DNA of 41,999 nt from an uncultured Prevotellaceae bacterium (GCA_947168395.1 CAMVLT010000030.1:1-41999); one strand, 5' to 3'. Numbered from the stretch's first letter, positions 5,662 to 12,800 are shown. The notes: generated by a model not told the origin, from the letters alone. Numbers and translations are program-made.

Positions 5662-6837
5662 ATGACAGTAAACTTAGAATCGAACGAAGAGGGCCTGATG
5701 GCCGTCGAGAATGAACTGCAACAGGCAGCGACTGACAAACAGCTGCTGGCCCGATGGACGAAACTGGAGAAACTCCGTATCACTCCCGAGATGGAGATAC
5801 CGCCCATGGAATTCCTGTTTGAGATGTTTCACAAACCTTGTTTCCCCCGGGGGGAGCTGGTGGCGGTCACCGGCAAGGCGAAATCGGGAAAGACATTCCT
5901 GTCGTCCATCCTCATGGCTCTATGCTTTCAGGAAAAGGTGTTAGGAGTCAGACGGCTCACGCCACCCCTCCACGCCCTGTGGTTTGACACCGAGCAGAGC
6001 GACGAGTCGACACAGGACATCCTGCGCAACAGGATTATGAGACTGGCCCGGTCCAACCCGTCGGAGGATACCCCGTCTGTCTTTGGAGAGGACTCTATTC
6101 CACCTGGGATGTTCGATGTTTTCAACGTCCGCTGCGCGTTCTGGCAGGAGCGTCTGCCCCTGCTCGAGGCTGCCATCGGCAAATTCCAGCCTGACCTGGT
6201 GATGCTCGACGGCATACGCGACCTGGTGGACGACATCAACGACGGGGCAAAGGCACAGAACATCCTTGAACGGCTCATGAACTTAGCCTCCAAATGGCAC
6301 TGCTGCATTGTCTGCATACTGCACCAGAACAAGGCGCAGGAAGACCGGTCGATGCGCGGATGGATGGGCACGGAACTCAAGAACAAGGCCTTCGAGACGT
6401 ATGAGTGCTCAAAGAAGGAGGGCATATTCAGCGTCAAGCAGCTTGACTCACGAAAGCAGGAGATAGCAGACCTGCTGCAGTTCTCGGTCGATGAGCGGGG
6501 ACTGCCCAGGATGCTTACGGAACAGGAGGTACGGTCAGGAACGGCCACCACCGGCAATGCTCCATCAGCGGAGAGCGTGGTGAGACCGACATTCAACGAG
6601 CGGTATGTCCTGGAACGCAAGCAGAACTTCGTGACGTTCGACCTGAGACTGCTCTTCGGCGATGCGCTCGCCGGATGTACCAGCGTGGAGGACATCAAAC
6701 TGCGGGACCGGGTGATGGAGATGGCTTGCATGACGTCGCCGAACCTGTATTACTCTGTACTCAAGAAGGCTATCAAGGAGGGCATCGTCTCGCAGTCGTT
6801 CGACAGCTACAACCGCCCGCTATACTCTTTAGCTTAA
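5662..6837 (+). CDS. RecA/RepA-like AAA ATPase of a Bacteroidales cassette
   Basis: The 391-aa protein has a Walker A motif (VTGKAKSGKTFL) near residues 69-80 and a Walker B strand (DLVMLDGIRDLV) near 178-189. LHQNKAQEDRSMRGWMGTEL near 227-246 is the RepA/AAA_25 type of sensor region. The last 100 residues (ERYVLERKQNFVTFDLRLLF...) look like a winged-helix-type DNA-binding tail. RepA-like hexameric helicases and related ATPases act in replication of plasmids and mobile elements. It heads a same-strand set with a Toprim-like, a DUF4248 and an HU-related gene. ATG 5698 is an alternative start. Confidence 0.75.
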   Translation: MTVNLESNEEGLMAVENELQQAATDKQLLARWTKLEKLRITPEMEIPPMEFLFEMFHKPCFPRGELVAVTGKAKSGKTFLSSILMALCFQEKVLGVRRLTPPLHALWFDTEQSDESTQDILRNRIMRLARSNPSEDTPSVFGEDSIPPGMFDVFNVRCAFWQERLPLLEAAIGKFQPDLVMLDGIRDLVDDINDGAKAQNILERLMNLASKWHCCIVCILHQNKAQEDRSMRGWMGTELKNKAFETYECSKKEGIFSVKQLDSRKQEIADLLQFSVDERGLPRMLTEQEVRSGTATTGNAPSAESVVRPTFNERYVLERKQNFVTFDLRLLFGDALAGCTSVEDIKLRDRVMEMACMTSPNLYYSVLKKAIKEGIVSQSFDSYNRPLYSLA

Positions 6838-6895
6838 TAGCTTAAAGCTTAATAGCTAATAATATATATATAGCTTAGCTTGCTTAGCAAGCAAA
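6829..6895. repeat. TAGCTTA repeat block
   Basis: Imperfect copies of TAGCTTAA/TAGCTTA, an AT run and the small palindrome GCTTGCTTAGCAAGC fill the gap after the ATPase stop. The first unit overlaps the last codons (SLA-stop). Confidence 0.6.
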
Positions 6896-6908
6896 AGCAC
6901 AAATCAAG

Positions 6909-7607
6909 ATGGTGAAGCTAAAAGATATTCTTACGCCTGCATTCAAGAAGCCTGTCGGGATGTCGCGGAAACTGGTCTCCCGGTGCCTCTCCACCGACAG
7001 CCGCTTCTGCCGCGAAGTGGTGGCATCGGGACTGCTCACGGAAGAACAGATGCTAAGGGCGGCTGCACAATACCTCTTGGGCCGCAGCCGCAGAGGCGAG
7101 ACCGTGTTCTGGATGATTGACAGATACGGCATCATGCGGGACGGACAAGTGGGGGACACCTGGGTGTCGCTGCTGATGAAGGCCAACGGACGGCTGTCGG
7201 AGTGCTGGCACTCCACGCCCTGCCTGTTTGGAGAGCACCTATTGAAGTCCCCTTCTGACACCCCTTGTCTAAGGGAAGAATCAGGGGCTGTGGCGGTGGT
7301 GGAGTCAGCATGGTCGGCGGTCGTACTCTCCGAACTGTTTCCGAAATACACCTGGATGGCAACCATGTTGCTGGCTAATCTGAACGAATGGCAGTTCCGG
7401 CCACTCAAGGGACATAAGGTCATCTGTTTTCCTGCTACCGACACGAGCGGTGACAACTACCTCCTCTGGGTTGAGACGGCGCGGCAGGCTCAGTCTCATT
7501 ACGGCATAGACATCACAGTCAGCGACTTCCTGGAGCGGCGTGCATCGCCTGAGCAGAAGGAGGACGGCATTGACATCTTGAAATATCTATTTCGAGTCAA
7601 GAAATAA
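6909..7607 (+). CDS. Toprim-like DUF6371 protein with repeat-derived insertion
   Basis: The 232-aa protein shows AAQYLLGRSRRGETVFWMID near residues 51-70, then GEHLL, VAVVESAWSAVVLSELFP near 126-143 and FRPLKGHKVICFPATD near 162-177. These blocks resemble DUF6371/Toprim-like primase-associated proteins, in which ExK and DxD-like acidic sites bind metal. Here the usual Lys after VVES is absent (VVESAWSA), so catalytic competence is doubtful. Residues about 111-123 (KSPSDTPCLREESG) come from a GC-rich repeat (7237-7290) like those in ribE and aguB. It is 71 bp downstream of the ATPase and probably co-transcribed. Confidence 0.65.
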   Translation: MVKLKDILTPAFKKPVGMSRKLVSRCLSTDSRFCREVVASGLLTEEQMLRAAAQYLLGRSRRGETVFWMIDRYGIMRDGQVGDTWVSLLMKANGRLSECWHSTPCLFGEHLLKSPSDTPCLREESGAVAVVESAWSAVVLSELFPKYTWMATMLLANLNEWQFRPLKGHKVICFPATDTSGDNYLLWVETARQAQSHYGIDITVSDFLERRASPEQKEDGIDILKYLFRVKK

Positions 7608-7618
7608 GAGCTTAAAGT

Positions 7619-7675
7619 TCACCGACTTTTTGGCAAAAACTCACCGACTTTTTGGGGAAAAGTCACCGAGTTTTT
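7619..7675. repeat. three direct repeats TCACCGACTTTTTGG at exact 22-bp spacing
   Basis: Copies start at 7619, 7641 and 7663 (the third reads TCACCGAGTTTTT). The 22-bp period is two helical turns, so all lie on one DNA face. They sit just after the stop of the DUF6371 gene. An iteron array or a cooperative protein-binding site is possible. Confidence 0.75.
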
Positions 7676-7714
7676 AACGAGAACCATAACGATAACGTTA
7701 ACAGGAAAAAATTA

Positions 7715-7952
7715 ATGATTATACGTATGTATCCGATAACGCCCCAAAGGGGCAATGAGCCATCAGCCCAGGGCAGCGCCCTGGGTGACAGGACGTTTAA
7801 CCCCCGCCCTGAAAGGGCAAAAGCCATAGTAGGAAGCAATGCTTTTGCCCTTACAGGGCGATGGCGGCACAACCTCTATACCCAGGGCGTTGCCCTGGGC
7901 TATTTGCGTGCTGGCCTTTCAGGCCGTCTGTCGGATACATGCGGATAATCAT
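7715..7952. mobile_element. MITE-like element, 238 bp, with 24-bp terminal inverted repeats
   Basis: The ends (7715-7738 and the reverse complement of 7929-7952) match at 21 of 24 positions; both outer ends begin ATGATTAT and both contain ATGTATCCGA. The element is flanked by a perfect 8-bp direct repeat, AAAAATTA (7707-7714 and 7953-7960), as expected of a target duplication. The inside is palindromic: GCCCCAAAGGGGC (7741-7753), CCCAGGGC/GCCCTGGG pairs (7767-7785 and 7881-7899), a nearly perfect 19-bp stem between 7806-7824 and 7841-7859, and GGCCTTTCAGGCC (7913-7925). No coding potential is evident. The flank is AT-rich, which weakens the duplication argument somewhat. Confidence 0.7.
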
Positions 7953-7957
7953 AAAAA

Positions 7958-7988
7958 TTATCAATTATCAATTGTCAATTATCAATTT
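7958..7988. repeat. TCAATTA/TCAATTG 7-bp tandem repeat
   Basis: Four 7-bp units (TCAATTA, TCAATTG, TCAATTA, TCAATTT) end 6 bp before the DUF4248 start codon. The same family is found at 9059, 17712, 22250 and 38645. Confidence 0.85.
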
Positions 7989-7993
7989 CCAAA

Positions 7994-8173
7994 ATGAAAG
8001 CAATGACGAAATCAGAGTTGGCCGACAAGGCCGGAATACGAGTGCAGACGCTGATGAACTGGTGTCGGCCGTTTCACAAGGAGTTGGAGGCGTTGGGCAT
8101 GCAGCGTAACATGAAGGTGTTGCCACCCAACATCGTGAAATTCATCGCCGAAAAGTTTGCTATTGATGTTTAA
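7994..8173 (+). CDS. DUF4248-type small DNA-binding-like protein, 59 aa
   Basis: Translation from ATG 7994 gives MKAMTKSELADKAGIRVQTL...NIVKFIAEKFAIDV. The first 25 residues form a helix-turn-helix-like pattern (KSELADKAGIRVQTLMNW). This fits the small DUF4248 proteins that precede HU-related genes in Bacteroidales. It is soluble. It lies between the DUF6371 gene and the HU-related gene on the same strand and may regulate the cassette. Family assignment rests on size, motif and context. Confidence 0.75.
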   Translation: MKAMTKSELADKAGIRVQTLMNWCRPFHKELEALGMQRNMKVLPPNIVKFIAEKFAIDV

Positions 8174-8295
8174 TCGGCAGAATCGTCAGAAAGCTTGCGG
8201 AAGCTTGAAACGGCGTTCTGAGATGTAGTACCTTTGCACTGTCAGAGAAAAACTCTGATGGGTGACATGATTTGCAAGTCGCGCGGTAGCAAATT

Positions 8296-8341
8296 ATTCA
8301 CTTTTCACTTATCACTTTTCACTTTTCACTTATCACTTTTC
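8296..8341. repeat. CTTTTCACTTATCA tandem repeat
   Basis: Alternating CTTTTCACTT and ATCACTTTTCA units end just before the HU-related start codon at 8346. A shorter related tract makes up part of the TolC-like gene's signal peptide at 31278-31307. The gap 8174-8345 otherwise contains no recognised feature apart from a possible -7 box TACCTTTG at 8229-8236. Confidence 0.75.
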
Positions 8342-8345
8342 AACT

Positions 8346-8801
8346 ATGGTTCGTTACGTACTCAAAAAAATCAAGAACACTGCATCGCGGGTATTCGGCA
8401 TGTGGTTTGCCTACCCGGTCATCGAAGAGACCATCGACTTGGATGGACTTGCCGAGCACATGAGTAACCACAACAGTCCCTACTCGAAGGGCGTCATCAG
8501 GGGTCTGCTGACCGACATGATCTCGTGTATCAAGGAACTCCTCTTGGAGGGCAAGAACGTGAAGATTGATGAGCTCGCCATCTTCTCGCTCGGTATCAAG
8601 AACACGAAGGGAGGCGCTGAGTCGGAGGACGATTTCACCGTCTCGAAGAACATCACCGGCGTGAAGCTCCGTGCCCGTGCCACCGGCACCCTTATGGCCA
8701 AGAACCTGAACCTGGAAGCCACCCTGAAGCGTGCCACGGCCATCAGCGGTAAGCAGACCGGAACGGGCGGAGAGTCAGGGGATGTGCCAAGTGAGCCCTA
8801 A
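8346..8801 (+). CDS. HU-related DNA-binding protein (Bacteroidales HU_rel type)
   Basis: The 151-aa protein has LAEHMSNHNSPYSKGVIRGLL near residues 35-55 and VKIDELAIFSLGI near 72-84. This is the HU/IHF helix pair followed by the first strand of the DNA-clamping arm. The N-terminal extension (YPVIEETIDLDGL) and the Gly/Ser/Thr-rich C-tail (SGKQTGTGGESGD) are typical of the Bacteroidales HU-related family rather than of 90-aa HU. Proteins of this family often precede a smalltalk peptide and an amidase, as here. It is presumably nucleoid- or element-associated. Confidence 0.85.
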   Translation: MVRYVLKKIKNTASRVFGMWFAYPVIEETIDLDGLAEHMSNHNSPYSKGVIRGLLTDMISCIKELLLEGKNVKIDELAIFSLGIKNTKGGAESEDDFTVSKNITGVKLRARATGTLMAKNLNLEATLKRATAISGKQTGTGGESGDVPSEP

Positions 8802-8802
8802 T

Positions 8803-8925
8803 ACCTAAAACCCACCCCCTACCCCTCCCAAAGGGAGGGGAGTTTGGAAAGATGAATCCGCGGCATCTATACCGACACCCCCTCCTTGGGAGGGGCTTGG
8901 GGAGGCTTTAAACCTTTTTACCTTT
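8803..8925. repeat. GC-rich palindromic repeat pair
   Basis: Contains CCCCTCCCAAAGGGAGGGG and CCCCCTCCTTGGGAGGGG, which would fold into hairpins, separated by about 40 bp. The family is the same as the in-frame insertions at 13020-13090 and 40347-40410. It lies between the HU-related gene and the smalltalk peptide. Confidence 0.75.
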
Positions 8926-8938
8926 AAACATTACCACC

Positions 8939-9049
8939 ATGCTAAAATTCATCAAAAATAAACGACAGACGATTGGGAAGATCCTGAAGTTTACCGGGTC
9001 GCTCATCACCCTCGTCATCACCACGTTCTTCGTACAGTCTTGTCTGTAA
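8939..9049 (+). CDS. smalltalk protein, 36 aa
   Basis: ATG at 8939 gives MLKFIKNKRQTIGKILKFTG followed by a hydrophobic stretch (SLITLVITTFFVQ) and a terminal SCL. Size, basic N-terminus, single membrane segment and C-terminal Cys-Leu match the 'smalltalk' family, found between HU-related genes and amidases in Bacteroidales. It probably sits in the inner membrane. Its function is unknown; a holin-like or signalling role for the neighbouring amidase has no direct support. Confidence 0.85.
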   Translation: MLKFIKNKRQTIGKILKFTGSLITLVITTFFVQSCL

Positions 9050-9058
9050 AGGTTCACG

Positions 9059-9087
9059 TTCAATTGTCAATTATCAATTATCAATTA
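9059..9087. repeat. TCAATTA/TCAATTG 7-bp tandem repeat
   Basis: Four units in the 44-bp gap between smalltalk and amidase, ending 6 bp before the amidase ATG. Confidence 0.85.
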
Positions 9088-9093
9088 CAAAAA

Positions 9094-9504
9094 ATGCGTA
9101 GCATCAATCTTATTGTCATTCACTGTTCGGCGACCCGTGAGGATAGGGACTTTCCTGTTACGTCGCTGATTGCCTGCCACCAGGCTCGATTTGGATTCAC
9201 TGGTTACCACTACTACATCACTCGTGATGGAAAGGTGTACCAAACTCGTCATGAGAATCTGCCGGGGGCACATGCCCGGCACTACAACCAGCACTCGATC
9301 GGGGTGTGCTATGAGGGCGGACTCGACAAGGACGGTCATCCTAAGGACACTCGCACCGAGGCTCAGAAAGCTGCCCTCTGGCATCTGCTCCGTTCACTAC
9401 GTGCGGACTACCCCGACGCCCAGATTATCGGTCACTGCGAGTTGCCCCATGTTGCCAAGCACTGCCCGTGCTTCCTGCCCAGCAAGGAGTACGCCGAGTT
9501 GTAG
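9094..9504 (+). CDS. N-acetylmuramoyl-L-alanine amidase (Amidase_2 / T7-lysozyme type)
   Basis: Start chosen at MRSINLIVIHCSATRE (9094), the conserved beginning of the domain; the upstream in-frame codons are repeat sequence. The 136-aa protein is a lone catalytic domain. Its zinc ligands would be His in VIHCSATR (residue 9), His in IIGHCEL (about 113) and Cys in KHCPCF (about 123). FTGYHYYITRDGKVYQTR (about 33-50) and NQHSIGVCYEGG (about 65-76) are family landmarks. It cleaves the MurNAc-L-Ala bond of peptidoglycan. There is no signal peptide, so export would need a partner, or the enzyme acts at lysis. It is the last gene before a terminator. Confidence 0.93.
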   Translation: MRSINLIVIHCSATREDRDFPVTSLIACHQARFGFTGYHYYITRDGKVYQTRHENLPGAHARHYNQHSIGVCYEGGLDKDGHPKDTRTEAQKAALWHLLRSLRADYPDAQIIGHCELPHVAKHCPCFLPSKEYAEL

Positions 9505-9537
9505 AGATTCCTCTGATGTGCAATACCTTATATTATA

Positions 9538-9578
9538 GTTCCCTGTTATCGGCTCCTGCCGATGGCAGGGACTTTTTT
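9538..9578 (+). terminator. rho-independent terminator after the amidase
   Basis: GTTCCCTGTTATCGGC pairs with GCCGATGGCAGGGAC around a TCCT loop, followed by six T (9573-9578). Confidence 0.88.
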
Positions 9579-9741
9579 GATTAAGAAACATAATCAAAGT
9601 TCCTAACGGATAAGAAAAACAATCTGATTTTCAATACGTTAGGTAACATAATACATCAAAAGTAACGTCAAGAGGGTCGTTTGGGCATGCCCTTTATCCG
9701 ATATTCGCAGGCAAAGGTAGCAAAGAAAGCGCGAACACAAA
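9577..9741 (-). other. gene-free stretch with inverted repeats and a minus-strand promoter-like site
   Basis: TTGATTA/TAATCAA (9577-9583, 9591-9597), CCTAACG/CGTTAGG (9602-9608, 9637-9643) and GGGCATGCCC (9683-9692) are inverted repeats. On the minus strand TTTG (9741-9738), 18 bp, TACCTTTG (9719-9712) resembles a Bacteroidetes promoter pointing back toward the amidase. No gene follows it on that strand, so a small RNA is possible. Nothing else is seen in 9505-9788. Confidence 0.4.
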
Positions 9742-9788
9742 AAAAAAAAACGTTAAGAAAATAAAACGTGCGCAAATATCTCTTTTCT

Positions 9789-9820
9789 TTTGGCAGAACC
9801 AAATAATATTTGTACCTTTG
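9789..9820 (+). promoter_or_regulatory. promoter of the sensor gene
   Basis: TTTG (9789-9792), 20 bp, TACCTTTG (9813-9820), a perfect Bacteroidetes consensus. It places transcription start near 9824, which helps choose ATG 9849. Confidence 0.85.
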
Positions 9821-9848
9821 CACAAATTTCATGATGCAGATTGATACT

Positions 9849-12569
9849 ATGCATATTTACCGAGCACTACTAAGCACTGTCATAACAGCACTGCTTGCCG
9901 CTTCGCCCTTGAAAGCCCAGCAGTTACAGGCCTCGTTGTCGCACTTTTCGACAGACGACGGACTGGCCAGCAACGCCATCGCACATATCATACAGGACGA
10001 CTACGGCTATCTGTGGATAGCGACCTGGAACGGTCTTTCCCGATTTGACGGCTACAACTTCTACAACCACCGCACGGGCAACGCAAGTCACATACCCAAT
10101 CTGCACAACCGCATCTACAGTTTGGCGACCGACCTCTCGCAGAACATCTGGATGAGAATGTATGACGGGCGCGTGTTTGTGCTGAACCGTCAGACTGACA
10201 AGATTGTGAATCCCTTCGAGAACGTCAGCGGCAGCGAGGAATACCGGGCCTCCTTCCCCCTGTTTGTGATGAGTGGCGGTGACGTGTTGGGAGCCATCGA
10301 CGGAGTAGGCATGTACAAGATGCGGATGGACAAGGCCGGGCAGTTTGACATGCAGCTCATCACCACCGCAGGCATGACAGTCAACTGTATTGCCGAAGGC
10401 TATCATGACGACATCTGGGTGGGCACCGACAAGGGATTGCACCGCGTCGACTTCGGCAACCTGAGTATTGAGCGCAAGGGACTGTTTGAGGACGAGGAGA
10501 TCACCGCCCTCTATTCCAATGGCTACAACGTATTCGCCGGATGCAAGAGTGGCAGCATCTACCTCTACTCCTACGGTCAGGAGCCAACCTTGCTGCGACG
10601 TCCGTCGAGTATCGGCATCCTGAGTGTCTTCGTTGACAGCCGTGGTATCGTCTGGTTTGCCGATGACCGTTTCGGAGCATCCAGGCTCAACAGGGAAACC
10701 GGCACCGAGAAACACTTCGAGCAGCGGGTTCCGGTGCCCGAACACGACGGAACGGGCGGCGTGTTCAACGAGACCGACGGCACCGTATGGATCCGGATGA
10801 ACCACGGCGGCTACGGCTATTATAATCGCGAGACCGACGACGTGGAGTACTTCCACAACGACCCGTCAAACCCGTGGAACTTGTCGAACACGGTAAATGC
10901 CTCTGTCGAGTTGCCCGAGGGCGTGGTATTCATGTCGACCAGCCGACGCGGATTAGAGAAACTGGAAATCCTCAAGAACAACATCACCCGTACCTTACTT
11001 GTTCCCGAGGCGGAATCACCCATTGTCAACGAGATACGCGGCATGTTCTACGACAAGCAACGACGACTGCTGCTCATGGGCAACAAGAACAACACACTGT
11101 TTGTCATACGTCCCGACGGAAGCCGCACCACCATTACCCAAGACCAGAACGGCAATCCCATAGGCCGTACCTACGGCATCTCCCAGGACTCGAAGGGCAA
11201 CTACTGGCTCAGTTCGAAGGACCACGGACTGTTCAAGATGAACCCCACTTCCAGCGGAGGATTCACCCTGCAAAACTACTGCCACAACGATGACGACAAA
11301 TACAGTCTTAGTTCGAACGCTGCCTACCAGACCGTAGAGGACAAACAGGGCAACATCTGGATAGCCACCTATGGTGGAGGCGTCAACGTGCTGACCCACG
11401 ACAAGCAGGGCAAGCCCATCTTCCTGCATGCCAAGAACGAGATGAGGAACTACCCGCGCAACTCGTTCATGAAGGTGAGGACTATCGCCATGGACAGTGA
11501 AGGGAGAATCTGGGCAGGCAGCACCGACGGCATACTCATCATGTCGCTCGAAGGCCGCAAGGTGAACATCAGGAAGATGGAGAACTCGAAACAGCAGCCT
11601 GAGAGCATACTGCAGAGTACCGACATCGTTTATTTAGCCCGTGACAGCAAAGGCACCATGTGGGTGGGAACCAACGGTGGTGGACTGGCCCACACCACCG
11701 GCAAGGACTCGGATGGCGAATGGCTGTTCAACTCGTTCAACAGCAGCGACGGACTGCCTTCCGAGGAAATCAAGAGCATCACCTTCGACCTGTCGGGCAA
11801 CGTATGGTTTGCCACCGAGCACATTTTGTGCTCGTATAACATCTCGAAGAAGATATTCACCACCTTCTCCAACCTTGACGGTGTGGACGAGACCATGTGT
11901 TCTGAAGGTTCGGCTATCACCCTGCCTAACGGCCACATACTCTTCGGCACACTCAACGGCTACTATACCGTAGACCGCAAGAAGCTCATCACGGACAACG
12001 GCTCGATGCTGAAGCTTCGCATCACCGACTTCTTCATGAACGACGAGCTAATAAGTCCCCAGCTGAACAACTACTTTGACTACTACGTGCCTGACGCCAA
12101 GAAAGTGGTGCTGCCACAGCATAACACCGAGTTTGCCTTCCGGTTCACAGCCATGAACTACCAGTTGCAGCACCGCATACACTACCAGTACATGCTGGAA
12201 GGCCATGACACTAACTGGAAAAACGCCGACAAGGACCGCATGGCCCGCTATTCAGGGGTGCCTACGGGTACATACCGGTTCAAGGTGAAGGCATTCCTAC
12301 TGGAGTCGCCCGACAAGTTTGACATGCGAGTCATCGAAGTTGTAGTGCCTCCCTACTTCCTACTCTCCTCACAAGCCGTATGGTTATACATGCTGATTAT
12401 TGCGGCACTCTCCATCGGCATCATGTACTTCAGACAGGAACAAATACGGAAGAAACACCCACAAGCAGAACCTGCAAAAAAGGCTTCAGCCCTTTCAAGA
12501 GGCCCAATTTGGAAGAAAAAAACGGCCGTTGAAGAAAAAACTGACAATTATGAGCTGATAGTAGAATAA
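9849..12569 (+). CDS. periplasmic propeller sensor of the HTCS type, lacking kinase and regulator domains
   Basis: Start chosen at MHIYRALLSTVITALLAASP (signal peptide ending KAQ); ATG 9831 would leave almost no leader. The 906-aa protein has a long run of two-component-regulator propeller repeats (for example YGYLWIATWNGLSRFDGYN and KGTMWVGTNGGGLAHTT). A Y_Y_Y-like beta-sandwich lies near residues 745-835, with one membrane helix near 840-860. Only about 48 basic residues follow, instead of the histidine kinase, receiver and AraC domains of classic hybrid two-component systems. In such systems this periplasmic part binds a glycan cue and activates the adjacent SusCD genes. The PUL begins 1.8 kb downstream. 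How this form would signal is unclear. Confidence 0.85.
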   Translation: MHIYRALLSTVITALLAASPLKAQQLQASLSHFSTDDGLASNAIAHIIQDDYGYLWIATWNGLSRFDGYNFYNHRTGNASHIPNLHNRIYSLATDLSQNIWMRMYDGRVFVLNRQTDKIVNPFENVSGSEEYRASFPLFVMSGGDVLGAIDGVGMYKMRMDKAGQFDMQLITTAGMTVNCIAEGYHDDIWVGTDKGLHRVDFGNLSIERKGLFEDEEITALYSNGYNVFAGCKSGSIYLYSYGQEPTLLRRPSSIGILSVFVDSRGIVWFADDRFGASRLNRETGTEKHFEQRVPVPEHDGTGGVFNETDGTVWIRMNHGGYGYYNRETDDVEYFHNDPSNPWNLSNTVNASVELPEGVVFMSTSRRGLEKLEILKNNITRTLLVPEAESPIVNEIRGMFYDKQRRLLLMGNKNNTLFVIRPDGSRTTITQDQNGNPIGRTYGISQDSKGNYWLSSKDHGLFKMNPTSSGGFTLQNYCHNDDDKYSLSSNAAYQTVEDKQGNIWIATYGGGVNVLTHDKQGKPIFLHAKNEMRNYPRNSFMKVRTIAMDSEGRIWAGSTDGILIMSLEGRKVNIRKMENSKQQPESILQSTDIVYLARDSKGTMWVGTNGGGLAHTTGKDSDGEWLFNSFNSSDGLPSEEIKSITFDLSGNVWFATEHILCSYNISKKIFTTFSNLDGVDETMCSEGSAITLPNGHILFGTLNGYYTVDRKKLITDNGSMLKLRITDFFMNDELISPQLNNYFDYYVPDAKKVVLPQHNTEFAFRFTAMNYQLQHRIHYQYMLEGHDTNWKNADKDRMARYSGVPTGTYRFKVKAFLLESPDKFDMRVIEVVVPPYFLLSSQAVWLYMLIIAALSIGIMYFRQEQIRKKHPQAEPAKKASALSRGPIWKKKTAVEEKTDNYELIVE

Positions 12570-12576
12570 TTTTTTG

Positions 12577-12584
12577 TATCTTTG
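12577..12584 (+). promoter_or_regulatory. -7 box TATCTTTG for the structured RNA
   Basis: A perfect TAnnTTTG match 8 bp after the sensor's stop codon. It would start an RNA near 12588-12592, consistent with an independent small-RNA gene. The -33 region is weak. Confidence 0.65.
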
Positions 12585-12589
12585 CAACC

Positions 12590-12799
12590 GAAAAGGAGAA
12601 ACAATAAGGGTCGTACCTGATAGATCGGGATACTCTACAATAAAATCAAAAAACCGGGATGACTTCTCTTGCCAATGGCGGGCCATGTTATTACCCTGTA
12701 TAGGGGAGCTTTGAAAAAGCCGGTGGATTACAAAGACGGAGAGCGCCCACATCGTGTGAAACTGGAGTTTTCACCAAATCATCGGTACGACCCCTTTTT
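12590..12799 (+). ncRNA. probable 6S-like structured RNA, about 200 nt
   Basis: The ends pair perfectly over 10 bp: GGGTCGTACC (12608-12617) with GGTACGACCC (12784-12793), followed by CCTTTTT as a terminator. Inside are an A-rich unpaired 5' stretch (about 12635-12656), a 3' hairpin GTGAAACT-GGAG-TTTTCAC near 12760, and a central stem region. This is the layout of 6S RNA: a closing stem, a central bubble with a small hairpin on the 3' side, and a terminal stem. It has its own -7 box. No open frame fits, and FMN riboswitch and SRP motifs are absent. 6S identity is inference from architecture and length; another Bacteroidales small RNA cannot be excluded. Confidence 0.55.
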
Positions 12800-12800
12800 A

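Noticed and set aside
7619..7675. CRISPR array (22-bp-spaced repeats, and the satellites at 1019-5270)
   Set aside because: The repeats are about 15 bp with 7-bp spacers and no cas genes; the satellites have no unique spacers.
7652..7948. 98-aa plus-strand open frame across the palindromic element
   Set aside because: It lies within the MITE-like palindromes, which are readable on both strands without being coding.
9924..10856. 310-aa minus-strand open frame inside the sensor gene
   Set aside because: It is an antisense shadow of the GC-rich propeller coding sequence, with Val/His-rich composition and no family features.
12590..12799. FMN riboswitch upstream of ribE
   Set aside because: The conserved FMN-aptamer sequence blocks are absent, and the stretch ends with a terminator after a perfect closing stem, which fits an independent RNA better.
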